From assembly GCA_916048095.2 (NCBI GenBank), contig OU696577.1, positions 3,885,501 through 3,949,500 on the forward strand: DNA of 64,000 nt, read 5' to 3'. The DNA comes from Sacculina carcini. Its lineage: Eukaryota > Arthropoda > Thecostraca > Sacculinidae. The notes beneath the pieces were generated by a model. The model ran no database searches and had not been told where the DNA came from. It saw only the letters and a program-made list of their open reading frames with translations. Both the position numbers and the translations under genes were made by a program. This document shows positions 1 to 10,625 of this stretch, one piece after another; position 1 is the stretch's first letter, and each line of letters starts with the position of its first letter.

Positions 1-620
1 GAAGAGAAAATAGGAAGAAGTGTGTCTAGAAGAGAAGAAAACTCATCAAGAAAAATTGAAGAAGAGAAAGAATTAAGACGATAAATGTTGACAATCCATA
101 CAGGAAGAGTATTTTTCCCTATTACTTTACAACAGATGTGCTCGAATGACTTAATAGGAATTTATACACTACATAGATAGGTATTAATGATGTTAGGATT
201 ATAGACAAAAGAAACACCACCGCCAGAGCATTTAGTAGGATTAGATACATTCATAGGGCGACAATTATCAAAGGCTGAGTCGCCAGCAGGAAGAGAGCGG
301 TCAAAGGCGGATATTTTAGCAACAGAGAGCCACGATTCAATAACCAGAAAAATATCATACTTAGGAAGGATGGACGCAAAAAGTGATATTTTAGACCTAA
401 TAGACCTGAAATTCAAGAAAGCACATTTTAATAAACCAATTTCATTATTAGATTTAGAACGAGAAATAATAGAAAATGAATCAGAGAGAGAAGAAAGACA
501 CTTATCAGCGGATGAAGTGTTGATTGAAGGAAGCAGAACTGAAGATACAGCATATCTTTCCGAAGTAGACTTCTGATCACGATCAGTCAGGCCGGAGGTC
601 ACATCTAGTTTTCCGAGTTG
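1..620 (-). pseudogene. LINE ORF2 fragment, AP-endonuclease N-terminal part
   Basis: This is the beginning of a non-LTR retrotransposon ORF2. The frame carries the first endonuclease signature (LNFRSIRSK) and a degraded glutamate block (VIESWLS), where an intact enzyme usually has an ETWL-type motif. It reaches an in-frame TAA at 162-164 and stays readable beyond it in the same frame (residues such as LPVWIVNIYR) until the left window edge. It lies directly downstream of the ORF1 at 605-1651 on the same strand, so the two belong to one CR1/L2-like element whose reverse transcriptase is outside the window. No convincing initiator Met sits before the endonuclease, so the start is approximate. 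The nonsense codon makes this copy a probable pseudogene. Confidence 0.75.
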
Positions 621-1651
621 GAATCCTCGACGGTCTGAGAGCGGCTGATCAGATGAGTCATCGATGACGTGAAGCAAGGACACGACTGGTCGAATGACGT
701 GTGGCCTACGTTCGCACGACCCGCACGTGCACAGTTGACACACTTGTGGACAATTTTCGCCGGGCACGACTTGGTAGTGTGCTTTCCAGCACACCACCCA
801 CAAGGGGCCTCCTGAGCTCTACATTTGTCAGCCTTGTGGCCATGTCGCTGACATTTGATGCAGCGCGTGACCCAGAAGCGGTCGTAGACCAGGCATCTGC
901 TGTCACCCAAGTAGACGAATCCGGACTTCATGATGATGTCACGGATTGTAGGAGAGACAGCCACAACTGTTTTGGTGTGCTCCGACGACTTCTTGGAAAA
1001 CAGCACACGAAAGTCAGCTGCGCGGTTGATTGCAGCTTTGAACTGGCTGTTCTTCCTGGTGACAAACTCGGTGATGTTGTTGGCAATGTCAGAGCTGACG
1101 GATGTGATACTCAACTTTGGCAGAACTTTGCCAGGGCATGCCGTTTTCAAGTGGCTCACATTTTTGATAGCCTTCAAGGCGTGACCAACAGTCTGGCTGT
1201 CTGGTAATTTCACCTTGACAGCACCACGCTTGGTGGTCGTCATAGCCAGCACTGGTACAGATTGAAGTGCCTCTGACACGCGCTTTGAATCCACTGCGAC
1301 TTCATCGGAAGACTTCACAATGATTTCGCGGTATACTGCTTGTGAATATGCGCATGTCGTATGTCGTATCTCGTATGTGCGAGGTAGCTGCACCACACAC
1401 GATGTCAGAGTTGGCAGGAGAGATGTGGGAGTTGGCAGTAGAGATGGAGGAGATGACATGAGAGATGGCGGCGTAGGAAGAATCGGAGACGAGAGTTTTT
1501 GCTTGCAGACCAGTTGAAGCTGCTGCTTGATTTCATTGACAGTCTTGGTCAGTTCATGCAGTGACTGACTGTCAGCTGGCTTGTCAAGTGGGCATTCATC
1601 GGCTTTGGCGGAGGGTGACGAGTGAAAAACACTGTCAAGCCATGCGCGCAT
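605..1651 (-). CDS. LINE ORF1, zinc-knuckle Gag-like RNA-binding protein
   Basis: An intact 348-codon ORF1 of a CR1-like LINE. The N-terminal third has a possible coiled-coil stretch (LHELTKTVNEIKQQLQ) followed by a Pro/Ser/Leu-rich linker of repeated LLPTPTS-like units. The C-terminal third carries CCHC-like knuckles beginning at CIKCQRHGHKADKC, CGWCAGKHTTKSC and CVNCARAGRANVGH. Such proteins bind the element RNA as a ribonucleoprotein. The architecture matches the ORF1 at 7640-9190, but the sequence is different enough to be another subfamily. The ORF2 endonuclease follows it. The element's 5' end is probably near 1650-1800, next to a CA microsatellite. The family assignment is inference; the knuckles are seen. 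Confidence 0.75.
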   Translation of the reverse strand: MRAWLDSVFHSSPSAKADECPLDKPADSQSLHELTKTVNEIKQQLQLVCKQKLSSPILPTPPSLMSSPPSLLPTPTSLLPTLTSCVVQLPRTYEIRHTTCAYSQAVYREIIVKSSDEVAVDSKRVSEALQSVPVLAMTTTKRGAVKVKLPDSQTVGHALKAIKNVSHLKTACPGKVLPKLSITSVSSDIANNITEFVTRKNSQFKAAINRAADFRVLFSKKSSEHTKTVVAVSPTIRDIIMKSGFVYLGDSRCLVYDRFWVTRCIKCQRHGHKADKCRAQEAPCGWCAGKHTTKSCPAKIVHKCVNCARAGRANVGHTSFDQSCPCFTSSMTHLISRSQTVEDSNSEN

Positions 1652-1807
1652 CTCGGCTGTGTTAGAGTCGCGAGACAGAGTGCAGCTCTCACAAGTGAAA
1701 GCTCATCTAGTCGTGAAGAAGTTCATCACGACATATCTTGGCAGACGTGAGCATTTCACGTGCACATATTTGCTGCATATTTGCTGCATTGCTGCACTGC
1801 TGCATTT

Positions 1808-1810
<3 letters not shown>

Positions 1811-1886
<76 letters not shown>
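1811..1886. repeat. (CA)38 microsatellite
   Basis: An uninterrupted CA dinucleotide run about 76 bp long, followed by an imperfect CATACACACATCACAC. It separates the LINE on the left from the reverse-transcriptase relic on the right. It opens Cys/Val and His/Thr reading frames on both strands that are not genes. Confidence 0.97.
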
Positions 1887-1889
<3 letters not shown>

Positions 1890-1891
<2 letters not shown>

Positions 1892-3652
1892 ACATCACAC
1901 AGAAATCCGGCGGGTTGCGCCCAGTAGCCGTCGCAGCGTTTCAAGGCGCCTGCCGAGCAAATTGGTCACATTCTGCTGAAGCTGGATGTGACTAACGCCT
2001 TCAACACCGTCAGTCGGCGTGCGCTGATCGACGAAGTCGCCAGTCGTTTCCCAGCAGCATTGGCGCTCGTCCAGCAGGCTTACGGCCGGTCAACCCCGCT
2101 GTTCCACGGCACCACGCAAATCTGGTCCTGTCGCGGTGTACAGCAGGGAGATCCGCTAGGGCCCGTGCTGTTCGCCCTCGCCATAGTCCCAGTGGCCCAA
2201 TAGCTCCAGTCGCCTCTGAACGTATGGTACCTGGACGACGCCACACTGGCAGGCCCCAGAGATGTCGTGCTTGCGTACGTGAACCGCTTGGTACCGGCGC
2301 TCGGCAGCATTGGCCTCGAGCTCAACGCTGGTAAATGCGAGCTCGTGAGCTTGGGTCAAGCCACTGGCACACGACCAGCAGAGACCGAGCACCCGACCGC
2401 TGCCGCCACATCACTGCTCGCTTCAGCCGCGATCACGCCGCTTTTCGACCTGCATCTGCTCGGCGCACCAGCTCAGACGGGCGGCATTGCGGGGGCGCTG
2501 AAAGAAATTGAGGCCAAGACGTCCCTGCTGATTCAGCGCTCATCCAACATCGGCTCGCACCCGGCCCTGTTCTTTATCAGCGGGTATGCGTCGGTTCCGC
2601 GACCAATGTATCTGCTAAGAGCAGCGCCGCTGTACCATGCCCGCGAACAAATGTGGGACATCGACGAGCAGCTGAGATCGGCCATCAGTGATTGCTGCAA
2701 TGTCGCCATGTCAGACGCACAGTGGCTGCAGGCTTCTCTTCCGGTCCGCCACGGAGGTATCGGAGCCAGGCGGCTGAGCGACGTGGCACTACCTGCCCAC
2801 ATCGCATCGCTGGAAGCCACCGGAGACTTGATCTGTCTCATTAACCACCGCACAAGCGGTGACAGACCCCGCTTTCTGGTGGCAGCCATCGAGGAGTTCG
2901 TGGACACCATGTGCCCGGACTTCAGCACGAGCGAGCTACTGAACCAGCGCCATCTGGATGACCGATATTCCTCCGTCCGCCAGCAACATCTCCTTGGAAG
3001 CGCGGACCAGCTGTGCCGAGCCCGTCTTCCGGCCGCGGCCGCTACTCACAGCGGCGTTTCGCTGTCAGCGCTGCCTGTCGCCAGCCTCGGCCTGCTGCTG
3101 CCAGACGAAGCCGTCCGAGTCGGCGTGGCGTTGCGACTTGGTACCGCAGTACAAGAGCCGCACAGGTGTCGCTGCGGTGCCACAACTGACAGGTGGGGCC
3201 ACCATAGCCTCCTGCAGTCACAATGCTGGCCGCCTGCCACGCCACACGGTGCTGAACAACATCATTCACCGTAGTTTGGCGTCGGCAGGAATCGCCGCCG
3301 TGCTGGAGCCACGAGCCCTGGACCGTGGCGACGGCCGCCGACCGGACGGAATTACCGTGTTCCCAGTTAGGCACGGAAAGTCGCTGCTCTGGGACGTGAC
3401 CTGCGTCAACACGCTCTGCAGCACACATTTGCTATACGGCGCAGTCACTCCCGGGGCAGCAGCGCAGGCAGCAGAGGACCGAAAGAGGCGGCGCTACGCG
3501 CCACTGTGTCAGCAGTACGATTTCGTGCCGCTGGCTATTGAGACCACCGGCGTGATGGGGGCATCCCTGGACAACTTCATCAATCTCATGGGCGGGAGAA
3601 TAACTGAGCGTTCAGGGGAGCCGCGAGAGACTGGCTTCGGCAGCGAATAAGC
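1890..3652 (+). pseudogene. Degraded reverse transcriptase with C-terminal nuclease-like domain
   Basis: A broken non-LTR type reverse transcriptase. The first block reads KSGGLRPVAV and then, after an apparent internal deletion, VTNAFNTVSRRALIDEV, GVQQGDPLGPVLFALAI and, past an in-frame TAG at 2201-2203, the catalytic WYLDDATL. Downstream is a cysteine-histidine cluster (CRCGATTDRWGHH). After a frameshift near 3210 comes a tail with RRPDGITVF and LLWDVTC, which resembles a PD-(D/E)XK restriction-like endonuclease. That order of RT, zinc cluster and nuclease is typical of LINEs that use a restriction-like rather than an AP-type endonuclease. The clade is not assigned. Base composition is clearly more GC-rich than the flanks, which suggests a recent or separate origin. 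At least one deletion, one nonsense codon and one frameshift are visible. Confidence 0.7.
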
Positions 3653-3659
3653 CTGGCCG

Positions 3660-4188
3660 TCATTCGTGGCAACGCCGCCTCCATTTCATTGTATTGTTGT
3701 TAATATGTGTACACGTTTGTAAATATATTTGTTTGTGTACACATACACATACACAGCACACATATACCCACATGTTCCTAAACAATCAATTGACACGCGA
3801 GACAACATACGACAATCATCTTGTAACAACAATCTTCATAAACGAACAACTGAAAAGATAATAGGTGTAACGCGCAATTTATAATATAGTATTATATAAG
3901 CCGAGTCCACGTTCACTTCATAATTTGCTAAAATGTTCCGTGCATAAATCGAGCAGCGTCGTAGTTTAATCTTCACCTGCCGGCATCGGTTTTTATCGCT
4001 GGATATATCAGTCTACCACGTCGAGTCGTATCGTCATTGTCGTGTATGTTCATGATCTCGTACAATTGAGCAGGCATTTTCGTTCTCATGATACTGTCGA
4101 TCAGTATTTTTCGGTTGGTTGACACAAGTTCAGTGATTGTCGGTAGTCCCAGTGTACTGTATACGTCTAATATATGATGAAGTGTCTT
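3660..4188. other. Non-coding stretch, no gene seen
   Basis: AT-rich sequence with a short CA/TA-rich run (3735-3775), probably the 3' untranslated part of the preceding reverse-transcriptase relic and unassigned spacer. I see no exon, RNA gene or terminal repeat here. Confidence 0.5.
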
Positions 4189-4464
4189 CTATTTGTTAAA
4201 ATTCGAGCACAGAATTTTTATATTTTCTGTAGCCTGTGTAGATGTTCGGAGCATGCGGTGCCATATATAGTTGTACAATATGTTAAAATCGACATGATAA
4301 AAGCGTTGATCAGTGGCATGTGAATGTTGGCGGGTAGACTGGTCTTTATGCGGTTGAGCATGATCAATGTTGCTAACGATTTGTGTGTCAGATTGTGGAT
4401 GTTCTGCCCAAAATCCAAACGTTTGTCTATTACCAATCAAAGTAATTTTGATAGAATTTTGCAC
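4189..4464 (-). pseudogene. LINE reverse transcriptase C-terminal scrap
   Basis: A short relic whose two overlapping frames share words of the region just after the RT palm in CR1/Jockey-like LINEs (NRQTFGFWAEH; in the other frame NAFIMSILTYCTTIYG, matching the usual FIxPILxYxxxVWG pattern). The frame changes within it, so it is not a gene. It may be the separated 3' part of the LINE relic at 9264-11170, which lacks this segment, or an independent truncated copy. Confidence 0.55.
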
Positions 4465-4746
4465 TTTTTAATTGGTTCCCATGAATTTTATTATTATTTC
4501 CGGAAAGTAGGCAATATATATTTAGTGAAAATCAGAAATCAGAAATGTATTGCCACTTTATACAACAAAGTATTGGCATGGATGAAAATATACCTACAAA
4601 TTACACAATGTACACACAAATGAAAATGCATCATAAAAAAAATAAAAAATAAAAACTTGGGCTCACAGCGGGATAAGACACACAAGAGTCACACAAAAAC
4701 ACGTATACAACAGAAAAACGAATGATATCGGTGTGGGCTCATGAAT

Positions 4747-7628
4747 CTATGTACACATCCAAAAGATATTTATATAATTTGCTGCTGAAAGATTTATAGG
4801 AGCTGGATGATTTAATTGAACGGGGAAGTTTATTGTACAGACGGGGGCAATGTATTGGAAGGATTTGGAAGACCATGATGATTCGGAAACTGCTCGGGGT
4901 TCTAGAAGGGCACTAGATGATCGAGTGTTAGTGTTGTGTGAGACTGGCACTACCAGTTCCTTCAGATAGGGTGGAGGATAGGGGGAGTTGATCAATTTGA
5001 AAGTGAGACAGCATATTTTGTGTTGGGTCATATATTTAAAAGGAAGCCATCTCAATGTTTTTAGGTGTCGAGAGGTAGGATGACGGGAAGGAAGTCTGAA
5101 AACAAAACGGCACGATTGGTTGAGAATAGATTGGAAGGAAGAAATGTCTTTTTTGGTAGAGAATAAAACAAAGAGGAACAATAATTTAGATGGGGGAAAA
5201 TAAAGGCATTAATTAGAGCAATGGAGGAACGTTGATCTAGGTATTTACGCGACATATAGAGGTTACGTAGTATATAGCGACACTTTCGTAAAGTGATTTT
5301 AATGTGGTGAGAGAAGCTGAGTGAGGCATCAATATATACACCAAGACTTTTAACTTGTGGCAGTATTTTCAGTTGGTTCACTTGGAAATCCATACAAGGG
5401 GTTTGCAATAGTAGGAATTGGGTTTTAGAGTGGTTAATAATAAGTGACCTAGAGGAAGCCCAGGAATTGATAGCGTTGAATATGTTAGGAATATCGTTCT
5501 CGCGAAAAGCAGGTAAATATATTTGTATATCGTCGGCAAAGAGGTAATAAGATAGAGACATGGATCGGAGGAGAGGACAAATGGAGTACATGAAAATGTT
5601 GAACAAAATGGGACCGAGGATAGATCCTTGAGGGACACCAGAAGTGATTGGATGTGAAGGGGACTCATCGGAATCAATTTGGACAGAAAAGCTACGGTCG
5701 GATAGGTAAGAAATGAACAGTGAAAGAGCAGAATCAGATATACCAAATGAACGAAGATCCTGGATGAGGACAGAATGATCAACTAAATCAAAAGCTGAGG
5801 AAAGGTCGATTAAAATAAGGATAATTGGAGTTTTAGATGAAAACTGTTGGAGAACGTCATGTTGAATTTTGAGAAGAGCGGTTTCGGTGGATCTATGTTT
5901 GATAAAACCAGATTGAAATTGATCGACAAAATTGTTATCCATGATATAATGCGATAATTGTTTGTAAATGGCAGCTTCAATAATTTTGGCTGAGAATGTT
6001 AGAAGGGAAATGGGGCGATAATTTGCTGTAGAAAACGTGTCTAAATTAGGTTTTTTTAGTATAGGTTTGACAACCGCGTGTTTTGAAGCGAGGAATGAGC
6101 CTTGGAGGAAGGAACTGTTGATGAGGTGGGTATAAAAAGGGGCTAATAAGTAGATACTTTTTGAAATCTTTCCAGAGCAAATGGGATTTCGAGGGCATGA
6201 CGAAGGTCTTGTTTTCCGTAGAATTTGTAAGGTGTCGAATAAAGTTAATTGATCAAATGACTGCAAAGGATTCACTGCACTTTTAACTACTGTGTGAGGT
6301 ACTGGTGCTGGGGAGGAGTTGATTCCCAAAAGGGAAGAAGCCTTGGATATGAGGAAATTTTCAAACTCTTTCGCAGTGAATGAGGGAGATATACGAGTCT
6401 GTTTACCAATGAGTTTGTTTAGCAAGCACCACCGAGAACAAGAATGACTATTGGCGAGCAGATTTGAAACCCTATCAACTTTGAATTTCTCGAGAGATGA
6501 TATATAGGCTCGACGATATGAGGTAAATGCTTCCAAGTCGGCATCGCAACGAGTTCGAGACCAAACCCGCTCAAGTTTGCGCAACTCCCTCCTAGATTGT
6601 ATGATATTTTTCGGAAGATCTAGTTTTTTAGGGGAAGTCGAGGTTTTAATGTGTTTGATAGGAAAAAGCAAATCTCGGATACCAGAGAGCCGCGAGTCTA
6701 AAAATGACTCCAGGAGTTCAGCAGGTACATTCAAGAAGCTAAGAGGCGGAAGGAATTGAGCGAAGTAAAATGAGAACGTGCCATGATCATACACCCGATA
6801 ATCATGGAAGGAAATAGTTTTGGAATCCGCCTGGATTGTAGGAGTTGAATGGAGAGTAGGTAGGGTAATCAACAACAGGGAGTGGTCGGAAATGTTTTGA
6901 TCAGGTGGCAGAACCTGCACTAGGGGGTTACTAGTGTTGGGCATGAAGAGAGGAGAGGGAACGAGAACAACGTCTAGTGTGTGGCCAGATATATGCGTGG
7001 GACAATTTGGGAGTAGAGAAAGTGCATAAGAATCTATAAGAGATAGGAATCTGTGGGTCGATGGAGTTGGAGGGGACACATTTGTCCAGAAATTAAAGTC
7101 CCCTAAGATAGCGAAAGAATCAGAGAATGTCGCAGTGAAAGTCTCAATGAGTGCAGATAACTCATCGAAGAAAGCAGGCAATGTCCCTGCGTGATTATGC
7201 CTGTAGACAATAGAAATACAAAATATTTGGCCATAGGAGTAATGTGTGACTAGGGATAAGTATTCAAAGGATATGGGAACAAATGTGGTTGTTTGATGTT
7301 TGCGGGCAGAATAAGGTTTGCGAAAAACTATACCAACACCACCGCCTTTGGAGTGATGTGACGAGGAAGACCTCGACGCGTGCAAAAAAGAGTATGAGGA
7401 AGGTAAAGCCGCCAGGAAAGAGTTACATTCCAGATCTTGTAGCCAAGTTTCCGTGAGGCAAAGGAAGTCTAGGCCATATCTTGAAAGGAGATCAGTGAGG
7501 TAAGAAACCTTATTCCTGGCCGATCGAATGTTGAGAAGGCCAATTTGTGGCTTAATTTCCCATTCAGAGACACCAGGAATAATTGAAGTGACGGAAGGAA
7601 AGGTGGTGCGAGGGCTCACTGGGATCAA
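4747..7628 (-). pseudogene. CR1/L2-like LINE ORF2, endonuclease plus reverse transcriptase, one frameshift
   Basis: A nearly complete ORF2. An AP-endonuclease comes first, with LNIRSARNK near residue 32, LTETWL near 60, GDFNFW near 176 and SDHSLL near 248. The reverse transcriptase follows, with LIDLSSAFDLVDH, GVPQGSILGP and the catalytic FADDIQIY near residue 696. The main frame runs to 5061. The true C-terminal part continues in another frame from about 5150 down to 4747, so one indel near 5140-5150 breaks the gene. The joined length (about 970 codons) is normal for the family. It starts 11 bp after the ORF1 stop, the usual spacing in two-ORF LINEs. Apart from the frameshift it looks young, as no other stop is visible. 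Confidence 0.88.
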
Positions 7629-7639
7629 AGCATTCAGAA

Positions 7640-9190
7640 TCAGTTTTTTGAATCCTCAGTACGTTGTTTCAAGTCAACAATGGCGTCAACAAATGAAGGG
7701 CAAGATAGCGAGAAGGCGGAGTGGTGAGACATCAACCCTGCTAAACTACATCTGTAGCATTTTAGGTTGCCACGATCATGGCATTGGGAAGAAGGATGTG
7801 TGCCGGCACAGTGACCGCACCTAGGGGAGGATGGTCTGGAGCGACACTTGGAAGCACTGTGACCTAGGCACGATTTACAACAAGAAATCCAGTATCTAGA
7901 GTGGACAGGGAGACATGAAAGGTGGGCGTATACTCTGTCCCCAAGGACGCGTATGGTATCTCGACATATGGGGGTCACGGCAAAAACAGCACAGCGCGAA
8001 TTAGACTTAGCGAAAGTGAAGAACAAGAACTTCATGCTTCCATCCTCTATGAACGGGGAGAGCGACGGATTTTTGGCGGATATTGATTCAACAAGAGCAT
8101 TGGAAGACAAACTAGGAGGAATGTTGGGAATAGTGATCTTAGGCGTAATAGGGGCTCGAGAAGGCTGTGATATGTCGGAATTTGGGAAAGATTTCGACAG
8201 GGAATTCATGGTCAATGCCACACCGGAGGCGGAGTCGCATTTGATCACAAATGCTGTCTCAGTTTTTGAGACACCCCTAATAGGGATATTGGATAGGGCA
8301 GACGCAATTTGCTCGCTTGACACAGAATCAGATTTCAGAATGCATGAGTACGATGCATTTATCTTCGGAGCCAAACCACCCACCGCAGACAAATTACCGT
8401 TATGACCATCACAAAATGTTTTGCGGGTAGTGACGGCAGAGGTTACAGTACTTGCAGACGCAGGGGAAGAAGTGGCGTCGACAGGAGCAGCAGTGGCGTC
8501 GACAGGAGCAGTGGCGGTGACAGGATCAGCGGTGGCGGTGACAGGAGCAGCAGTGGCGTCGACTGGAGCAGTGGCGGTGACAGGAGCAGCAGTGGCGGCG
8601 ACAGCAGCAGTGGCGGTGACAGGATCAGCGGTGGCGTCGACAGGAGCAGTGGCGGCGACAGGAGCAGTGGCCGCGACATGAGCAGCAGTGGCGGTGACAG
8701 GATCAGCGGTGGCGGTGACAGGAGCAGCAGTGGCGGCGACAGCAGCAGTGGCGGTGACAGGATCATCAGTGGCGGTGACAGGATCATCAGTGGCGGTGAC
8801 AGGATCAACAGTGGCGGTGACAGGATCTGCAGTGGCGTCGACAGGAGGTATATTGATGGCGTTATCAAGTGAATCCATAAACTCAGCCCTCAGTGCAGCA
8901 ACAGCTATGGATATCTTGGTGTCAATTTGTTTTTCGAGAGATGGACTCAATCCGGTGATGAGACCACCGTCAGAAGATCTTGTGAATGGGCGATGATTGT
9001 CAGCAATCAAGGATAACTTTTCATGGCAATCCATGCAGTGCCAACGGAGTGAAGATTTTGCGATTTGTCGCAGCAAACCTGCTGAGACATTGATGCACTT
9101 TTTGTGCAGGTGCTGCCCACAGAGTCCACACGAAATATCGCTGGACGGTGTGTTGCACACCGAACAATCAGCGTTCGTCATTACAGGCAT
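7640..9190 (-). CDS. LINE ORF1 with PHD-like finger, tandem-repeat linker and CCHC knuckles
   Basis: A 516-codon ORF1 directly upstream of ORF2 in the same element. Residues about 9-55 form a PHD-like Cys/His finger (CSVCNTP, CGLCGQHLHKKC, WHCMDC), as in CR1-like ORF1 proteins. Residues about 115-245 are a low-complexity array of PVTATADPVTATA-type units encoded by a minisatellite. The middle section (about 270-400) has the alpha-beta look of an esterase-free CR1 ORF1 core. The C-terminus has zinc knuckles (CCKSCLGHSASKC, CGHCAGTHPSSQC, CYRCSLAG). The protein is presumed to coat the element RNA. The initiator ATG at 9190 is the first Met of the open frame and is followed at once by the finger. 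The reading frame is intact despite the repeat array, which suggests selection until recently. Confidence 0.85.
   Translation of the reverse strand: MPVMTNADCSVCNTPSSDISCGLCGQHLHKKCINVSAGLLRQIAKSSLRWHCMDCHEKLSLIADNHRPFTRSSDGGLITGLSPSLEKQIDTKISIAVAALRAEFMDSLDNAINIPPVDATADPVTATVDPVTATDDPVTATDDPVTATAAVAATAAPVTATADPVTATAAHVAATAPVAATAPVDATADPVTATAAVAATAAPVTATAPVDATAAPVTATADPVTATAPVDATAAPVDATSSPASASTVTSAVTTRKTFCDGHNGNLSAVGGLAPKINASYSCILKSDSVSSEQIASALSNIPIRGVSKTETAFVIKCDSASGVALTMNSLSKSFPNSDISQPSRAPITPKITIPNIPPSLSSNALVESISAKNPSLSPFIEDGSMKFLFFTFAKSNSRCAVFAVTPICRDTIRVLGDRVYAHLSCLPVHSRYWISCCKSCLGHSASKCRSRPSSPRCGHCAGTHPSSQCHDRGNLKCYRCSLAGLMSHHSAFSLSCPSFVDAIVDLKQRTEDSKN
8446..8848. repeat. Coding minisatellite inside LINE ORF1
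   Basis: About 400 bp of tandem units of 15, 18 and 21 bp built from GTGGCGGTGACAGGATCA and GTGGCGTCGACAGGAGCA variants. All unit lengths are multiples of three, so ORF1 stays open. The repeat also opens long frames on the opposite strand (Ser/Gly-rich and Leu/Pro-rich), which are shadows. Copy number is probably polymorphic. Confidence 0.93.
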
Positions 9191-9956
9191 GGTGGGGTGG
9201 ACGAATAAAGCAGACGAAAAACTGAAAAGACGAAAAACTGCCTGCTAGTAGAACTTGTGTTTTTTATGGATTTATTTTAATCTTGTTGGAAGTGAAATAG
9301 TCATACGCGGGCTGCAGTATTCGCTCGAGACTTTCTACAGTGATCTCCAATTCAAGTCTGCTCGAAGAAAGTATAAAAGTCGTGTCGTTAGCATATTGTA
9401 TAATCTGTAGGTACGTGTGGTCGTCTGATATGTGGCATGATAAGTCGTTGGATAATATCAAAATCAGTGTACAGCTCAAACTACCTCCCTGAAATGTCGA
9501 CATGTTCGGCGTGGTCGGCTTGGTGTTAGACAAACGGTAACCGCCTGCAGGTAGCTATGTCTTCACCTGTTGTGTATGACCACTCTGTTGTGTATGATCA
9601 CATAATTCCTGAACCATCGCTCATGAATGTTACATGCATATATTTTTTCCAGCAGCAAGTTATGGTCGACTACATTAAAACATTTTGTCAAATCGATCGA
9701 TGTTAAAGTGGCGACTTTCCTGTCTTGCATCGCATATCATACAATATATATCGTGTCTTTAATCGCCGACAATGCTGTCTCGTAGGAATGATTTTTCCGG
9801 TATCCGTAGTGCGTGTCGCTTAATGTGTGGATAAAATGTTCCATAAAATTTCTCAGCGGAATCTGTACTATTTTCTCGATTATTTTCATTTCCGGAGGCA
9901 GAATGAAAACTGGTCTCGTGTCGTTGGTACTTGGTGGTAGTACAGTAACAATGGAC

Positions 9957-10432
9957 GTGTTTCATTATCACTAACGTAAGTGCTGAAGGAAGTTGATGGA
10001 AGTGAGCGGATAATGAAACACTTTGTGAAGTGTTACATCAATGACGCTTGTTTGACTATTTTGAACAGCTGAGTGCGAATGAACCTACAAACTTTCTGGT
10101 CCAAATAATTTGTTTTGCTTCATTTTCATCATTTGCATTTGCTTTCTGTTGATTTGCTGAATTTTAGTTCATGGATTCATTAATTCCATATGGAGCTGCG
10201 CTAATCTCAGCATTGTCGGATTTACACAAATACCGCACAAATACTTTAAGCCGTCCGCTATGGCGAGCAAAATGCTCACATAAAATCCTCTATTCAATTC
10301 CAAAACAAACAGCACACGGGAAAGGGAATGTCGCTAAAGCGCAATGATTGCCTAATGCCTTCTACTTCAAGCCTTCCGAGTGTAGCGCAGTGAAGTACTT
10401 CACTCCACCTTCAGCATTGATAATGAAACACG
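9957..10432. mobile_element. MITE inserted in the LINE relic
   Basis: A 476-bp non-coding element with terminal inverted repeats. The left end reads CGTGTTTCATTATCA and the right end its exact complement (TGATAATGAAACACG at 10418-10432). A second internal pair (GTGCTGAAGG and CACCTTCAGCA) extends the symmetry. The coding relic resumes on both sides, which shows it is an insertion. No target-site duplication is clear. The superfamily is not assigned. Confidence 0.7.
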
Positions 10433-10625
10433 CCCAATGAGTGCATGCTTCAATCTATTGGGTACTCGAAACTTGGATATGCTTGGATTTGGATTCACTC
10501 CACCTTCAGCATTGATAATGTAACACTGTGAAGCGCTTCCTAGCGTTTCAGCATTGATAATGAAACACGCCCAATGAGTGCATGCTTCAATCTATTGGGT
10601 ACTCGAAACTTGGATATGCTCAAGT
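10400..10625. repeat. Local direct duplication of MITE end plus LINE flank
   Basis: A segment beginning TTCAGCATTGATAATG and running through the MITE end into about 60 bp of LINE coding sequence (ending GAAACTTGGATATGCT) occurs at about 10411-10485 and again at about 10547-10621. A third partial copy of its first 20 bases lies near 10505. The duplication includes LINE sequence, so it happened after the MITE inserted. Confidence 0.85.

Noticed and set aside
1659..1995. His-Thr and Cys-Val repeat reading frames
   Set aside because: They come from the (CA)38 microsatellite.
8402..8996. Several open frames overlapping the LINE ORF1 on the other strand (Ser/Gly-rich, Val/Ala-rich) and in another minus frame (Leu/Pro-rich)
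   Set aside because: They are shadows of the triplet-length minisatellite; only the minus frame with the finger and knuckles is a gene.
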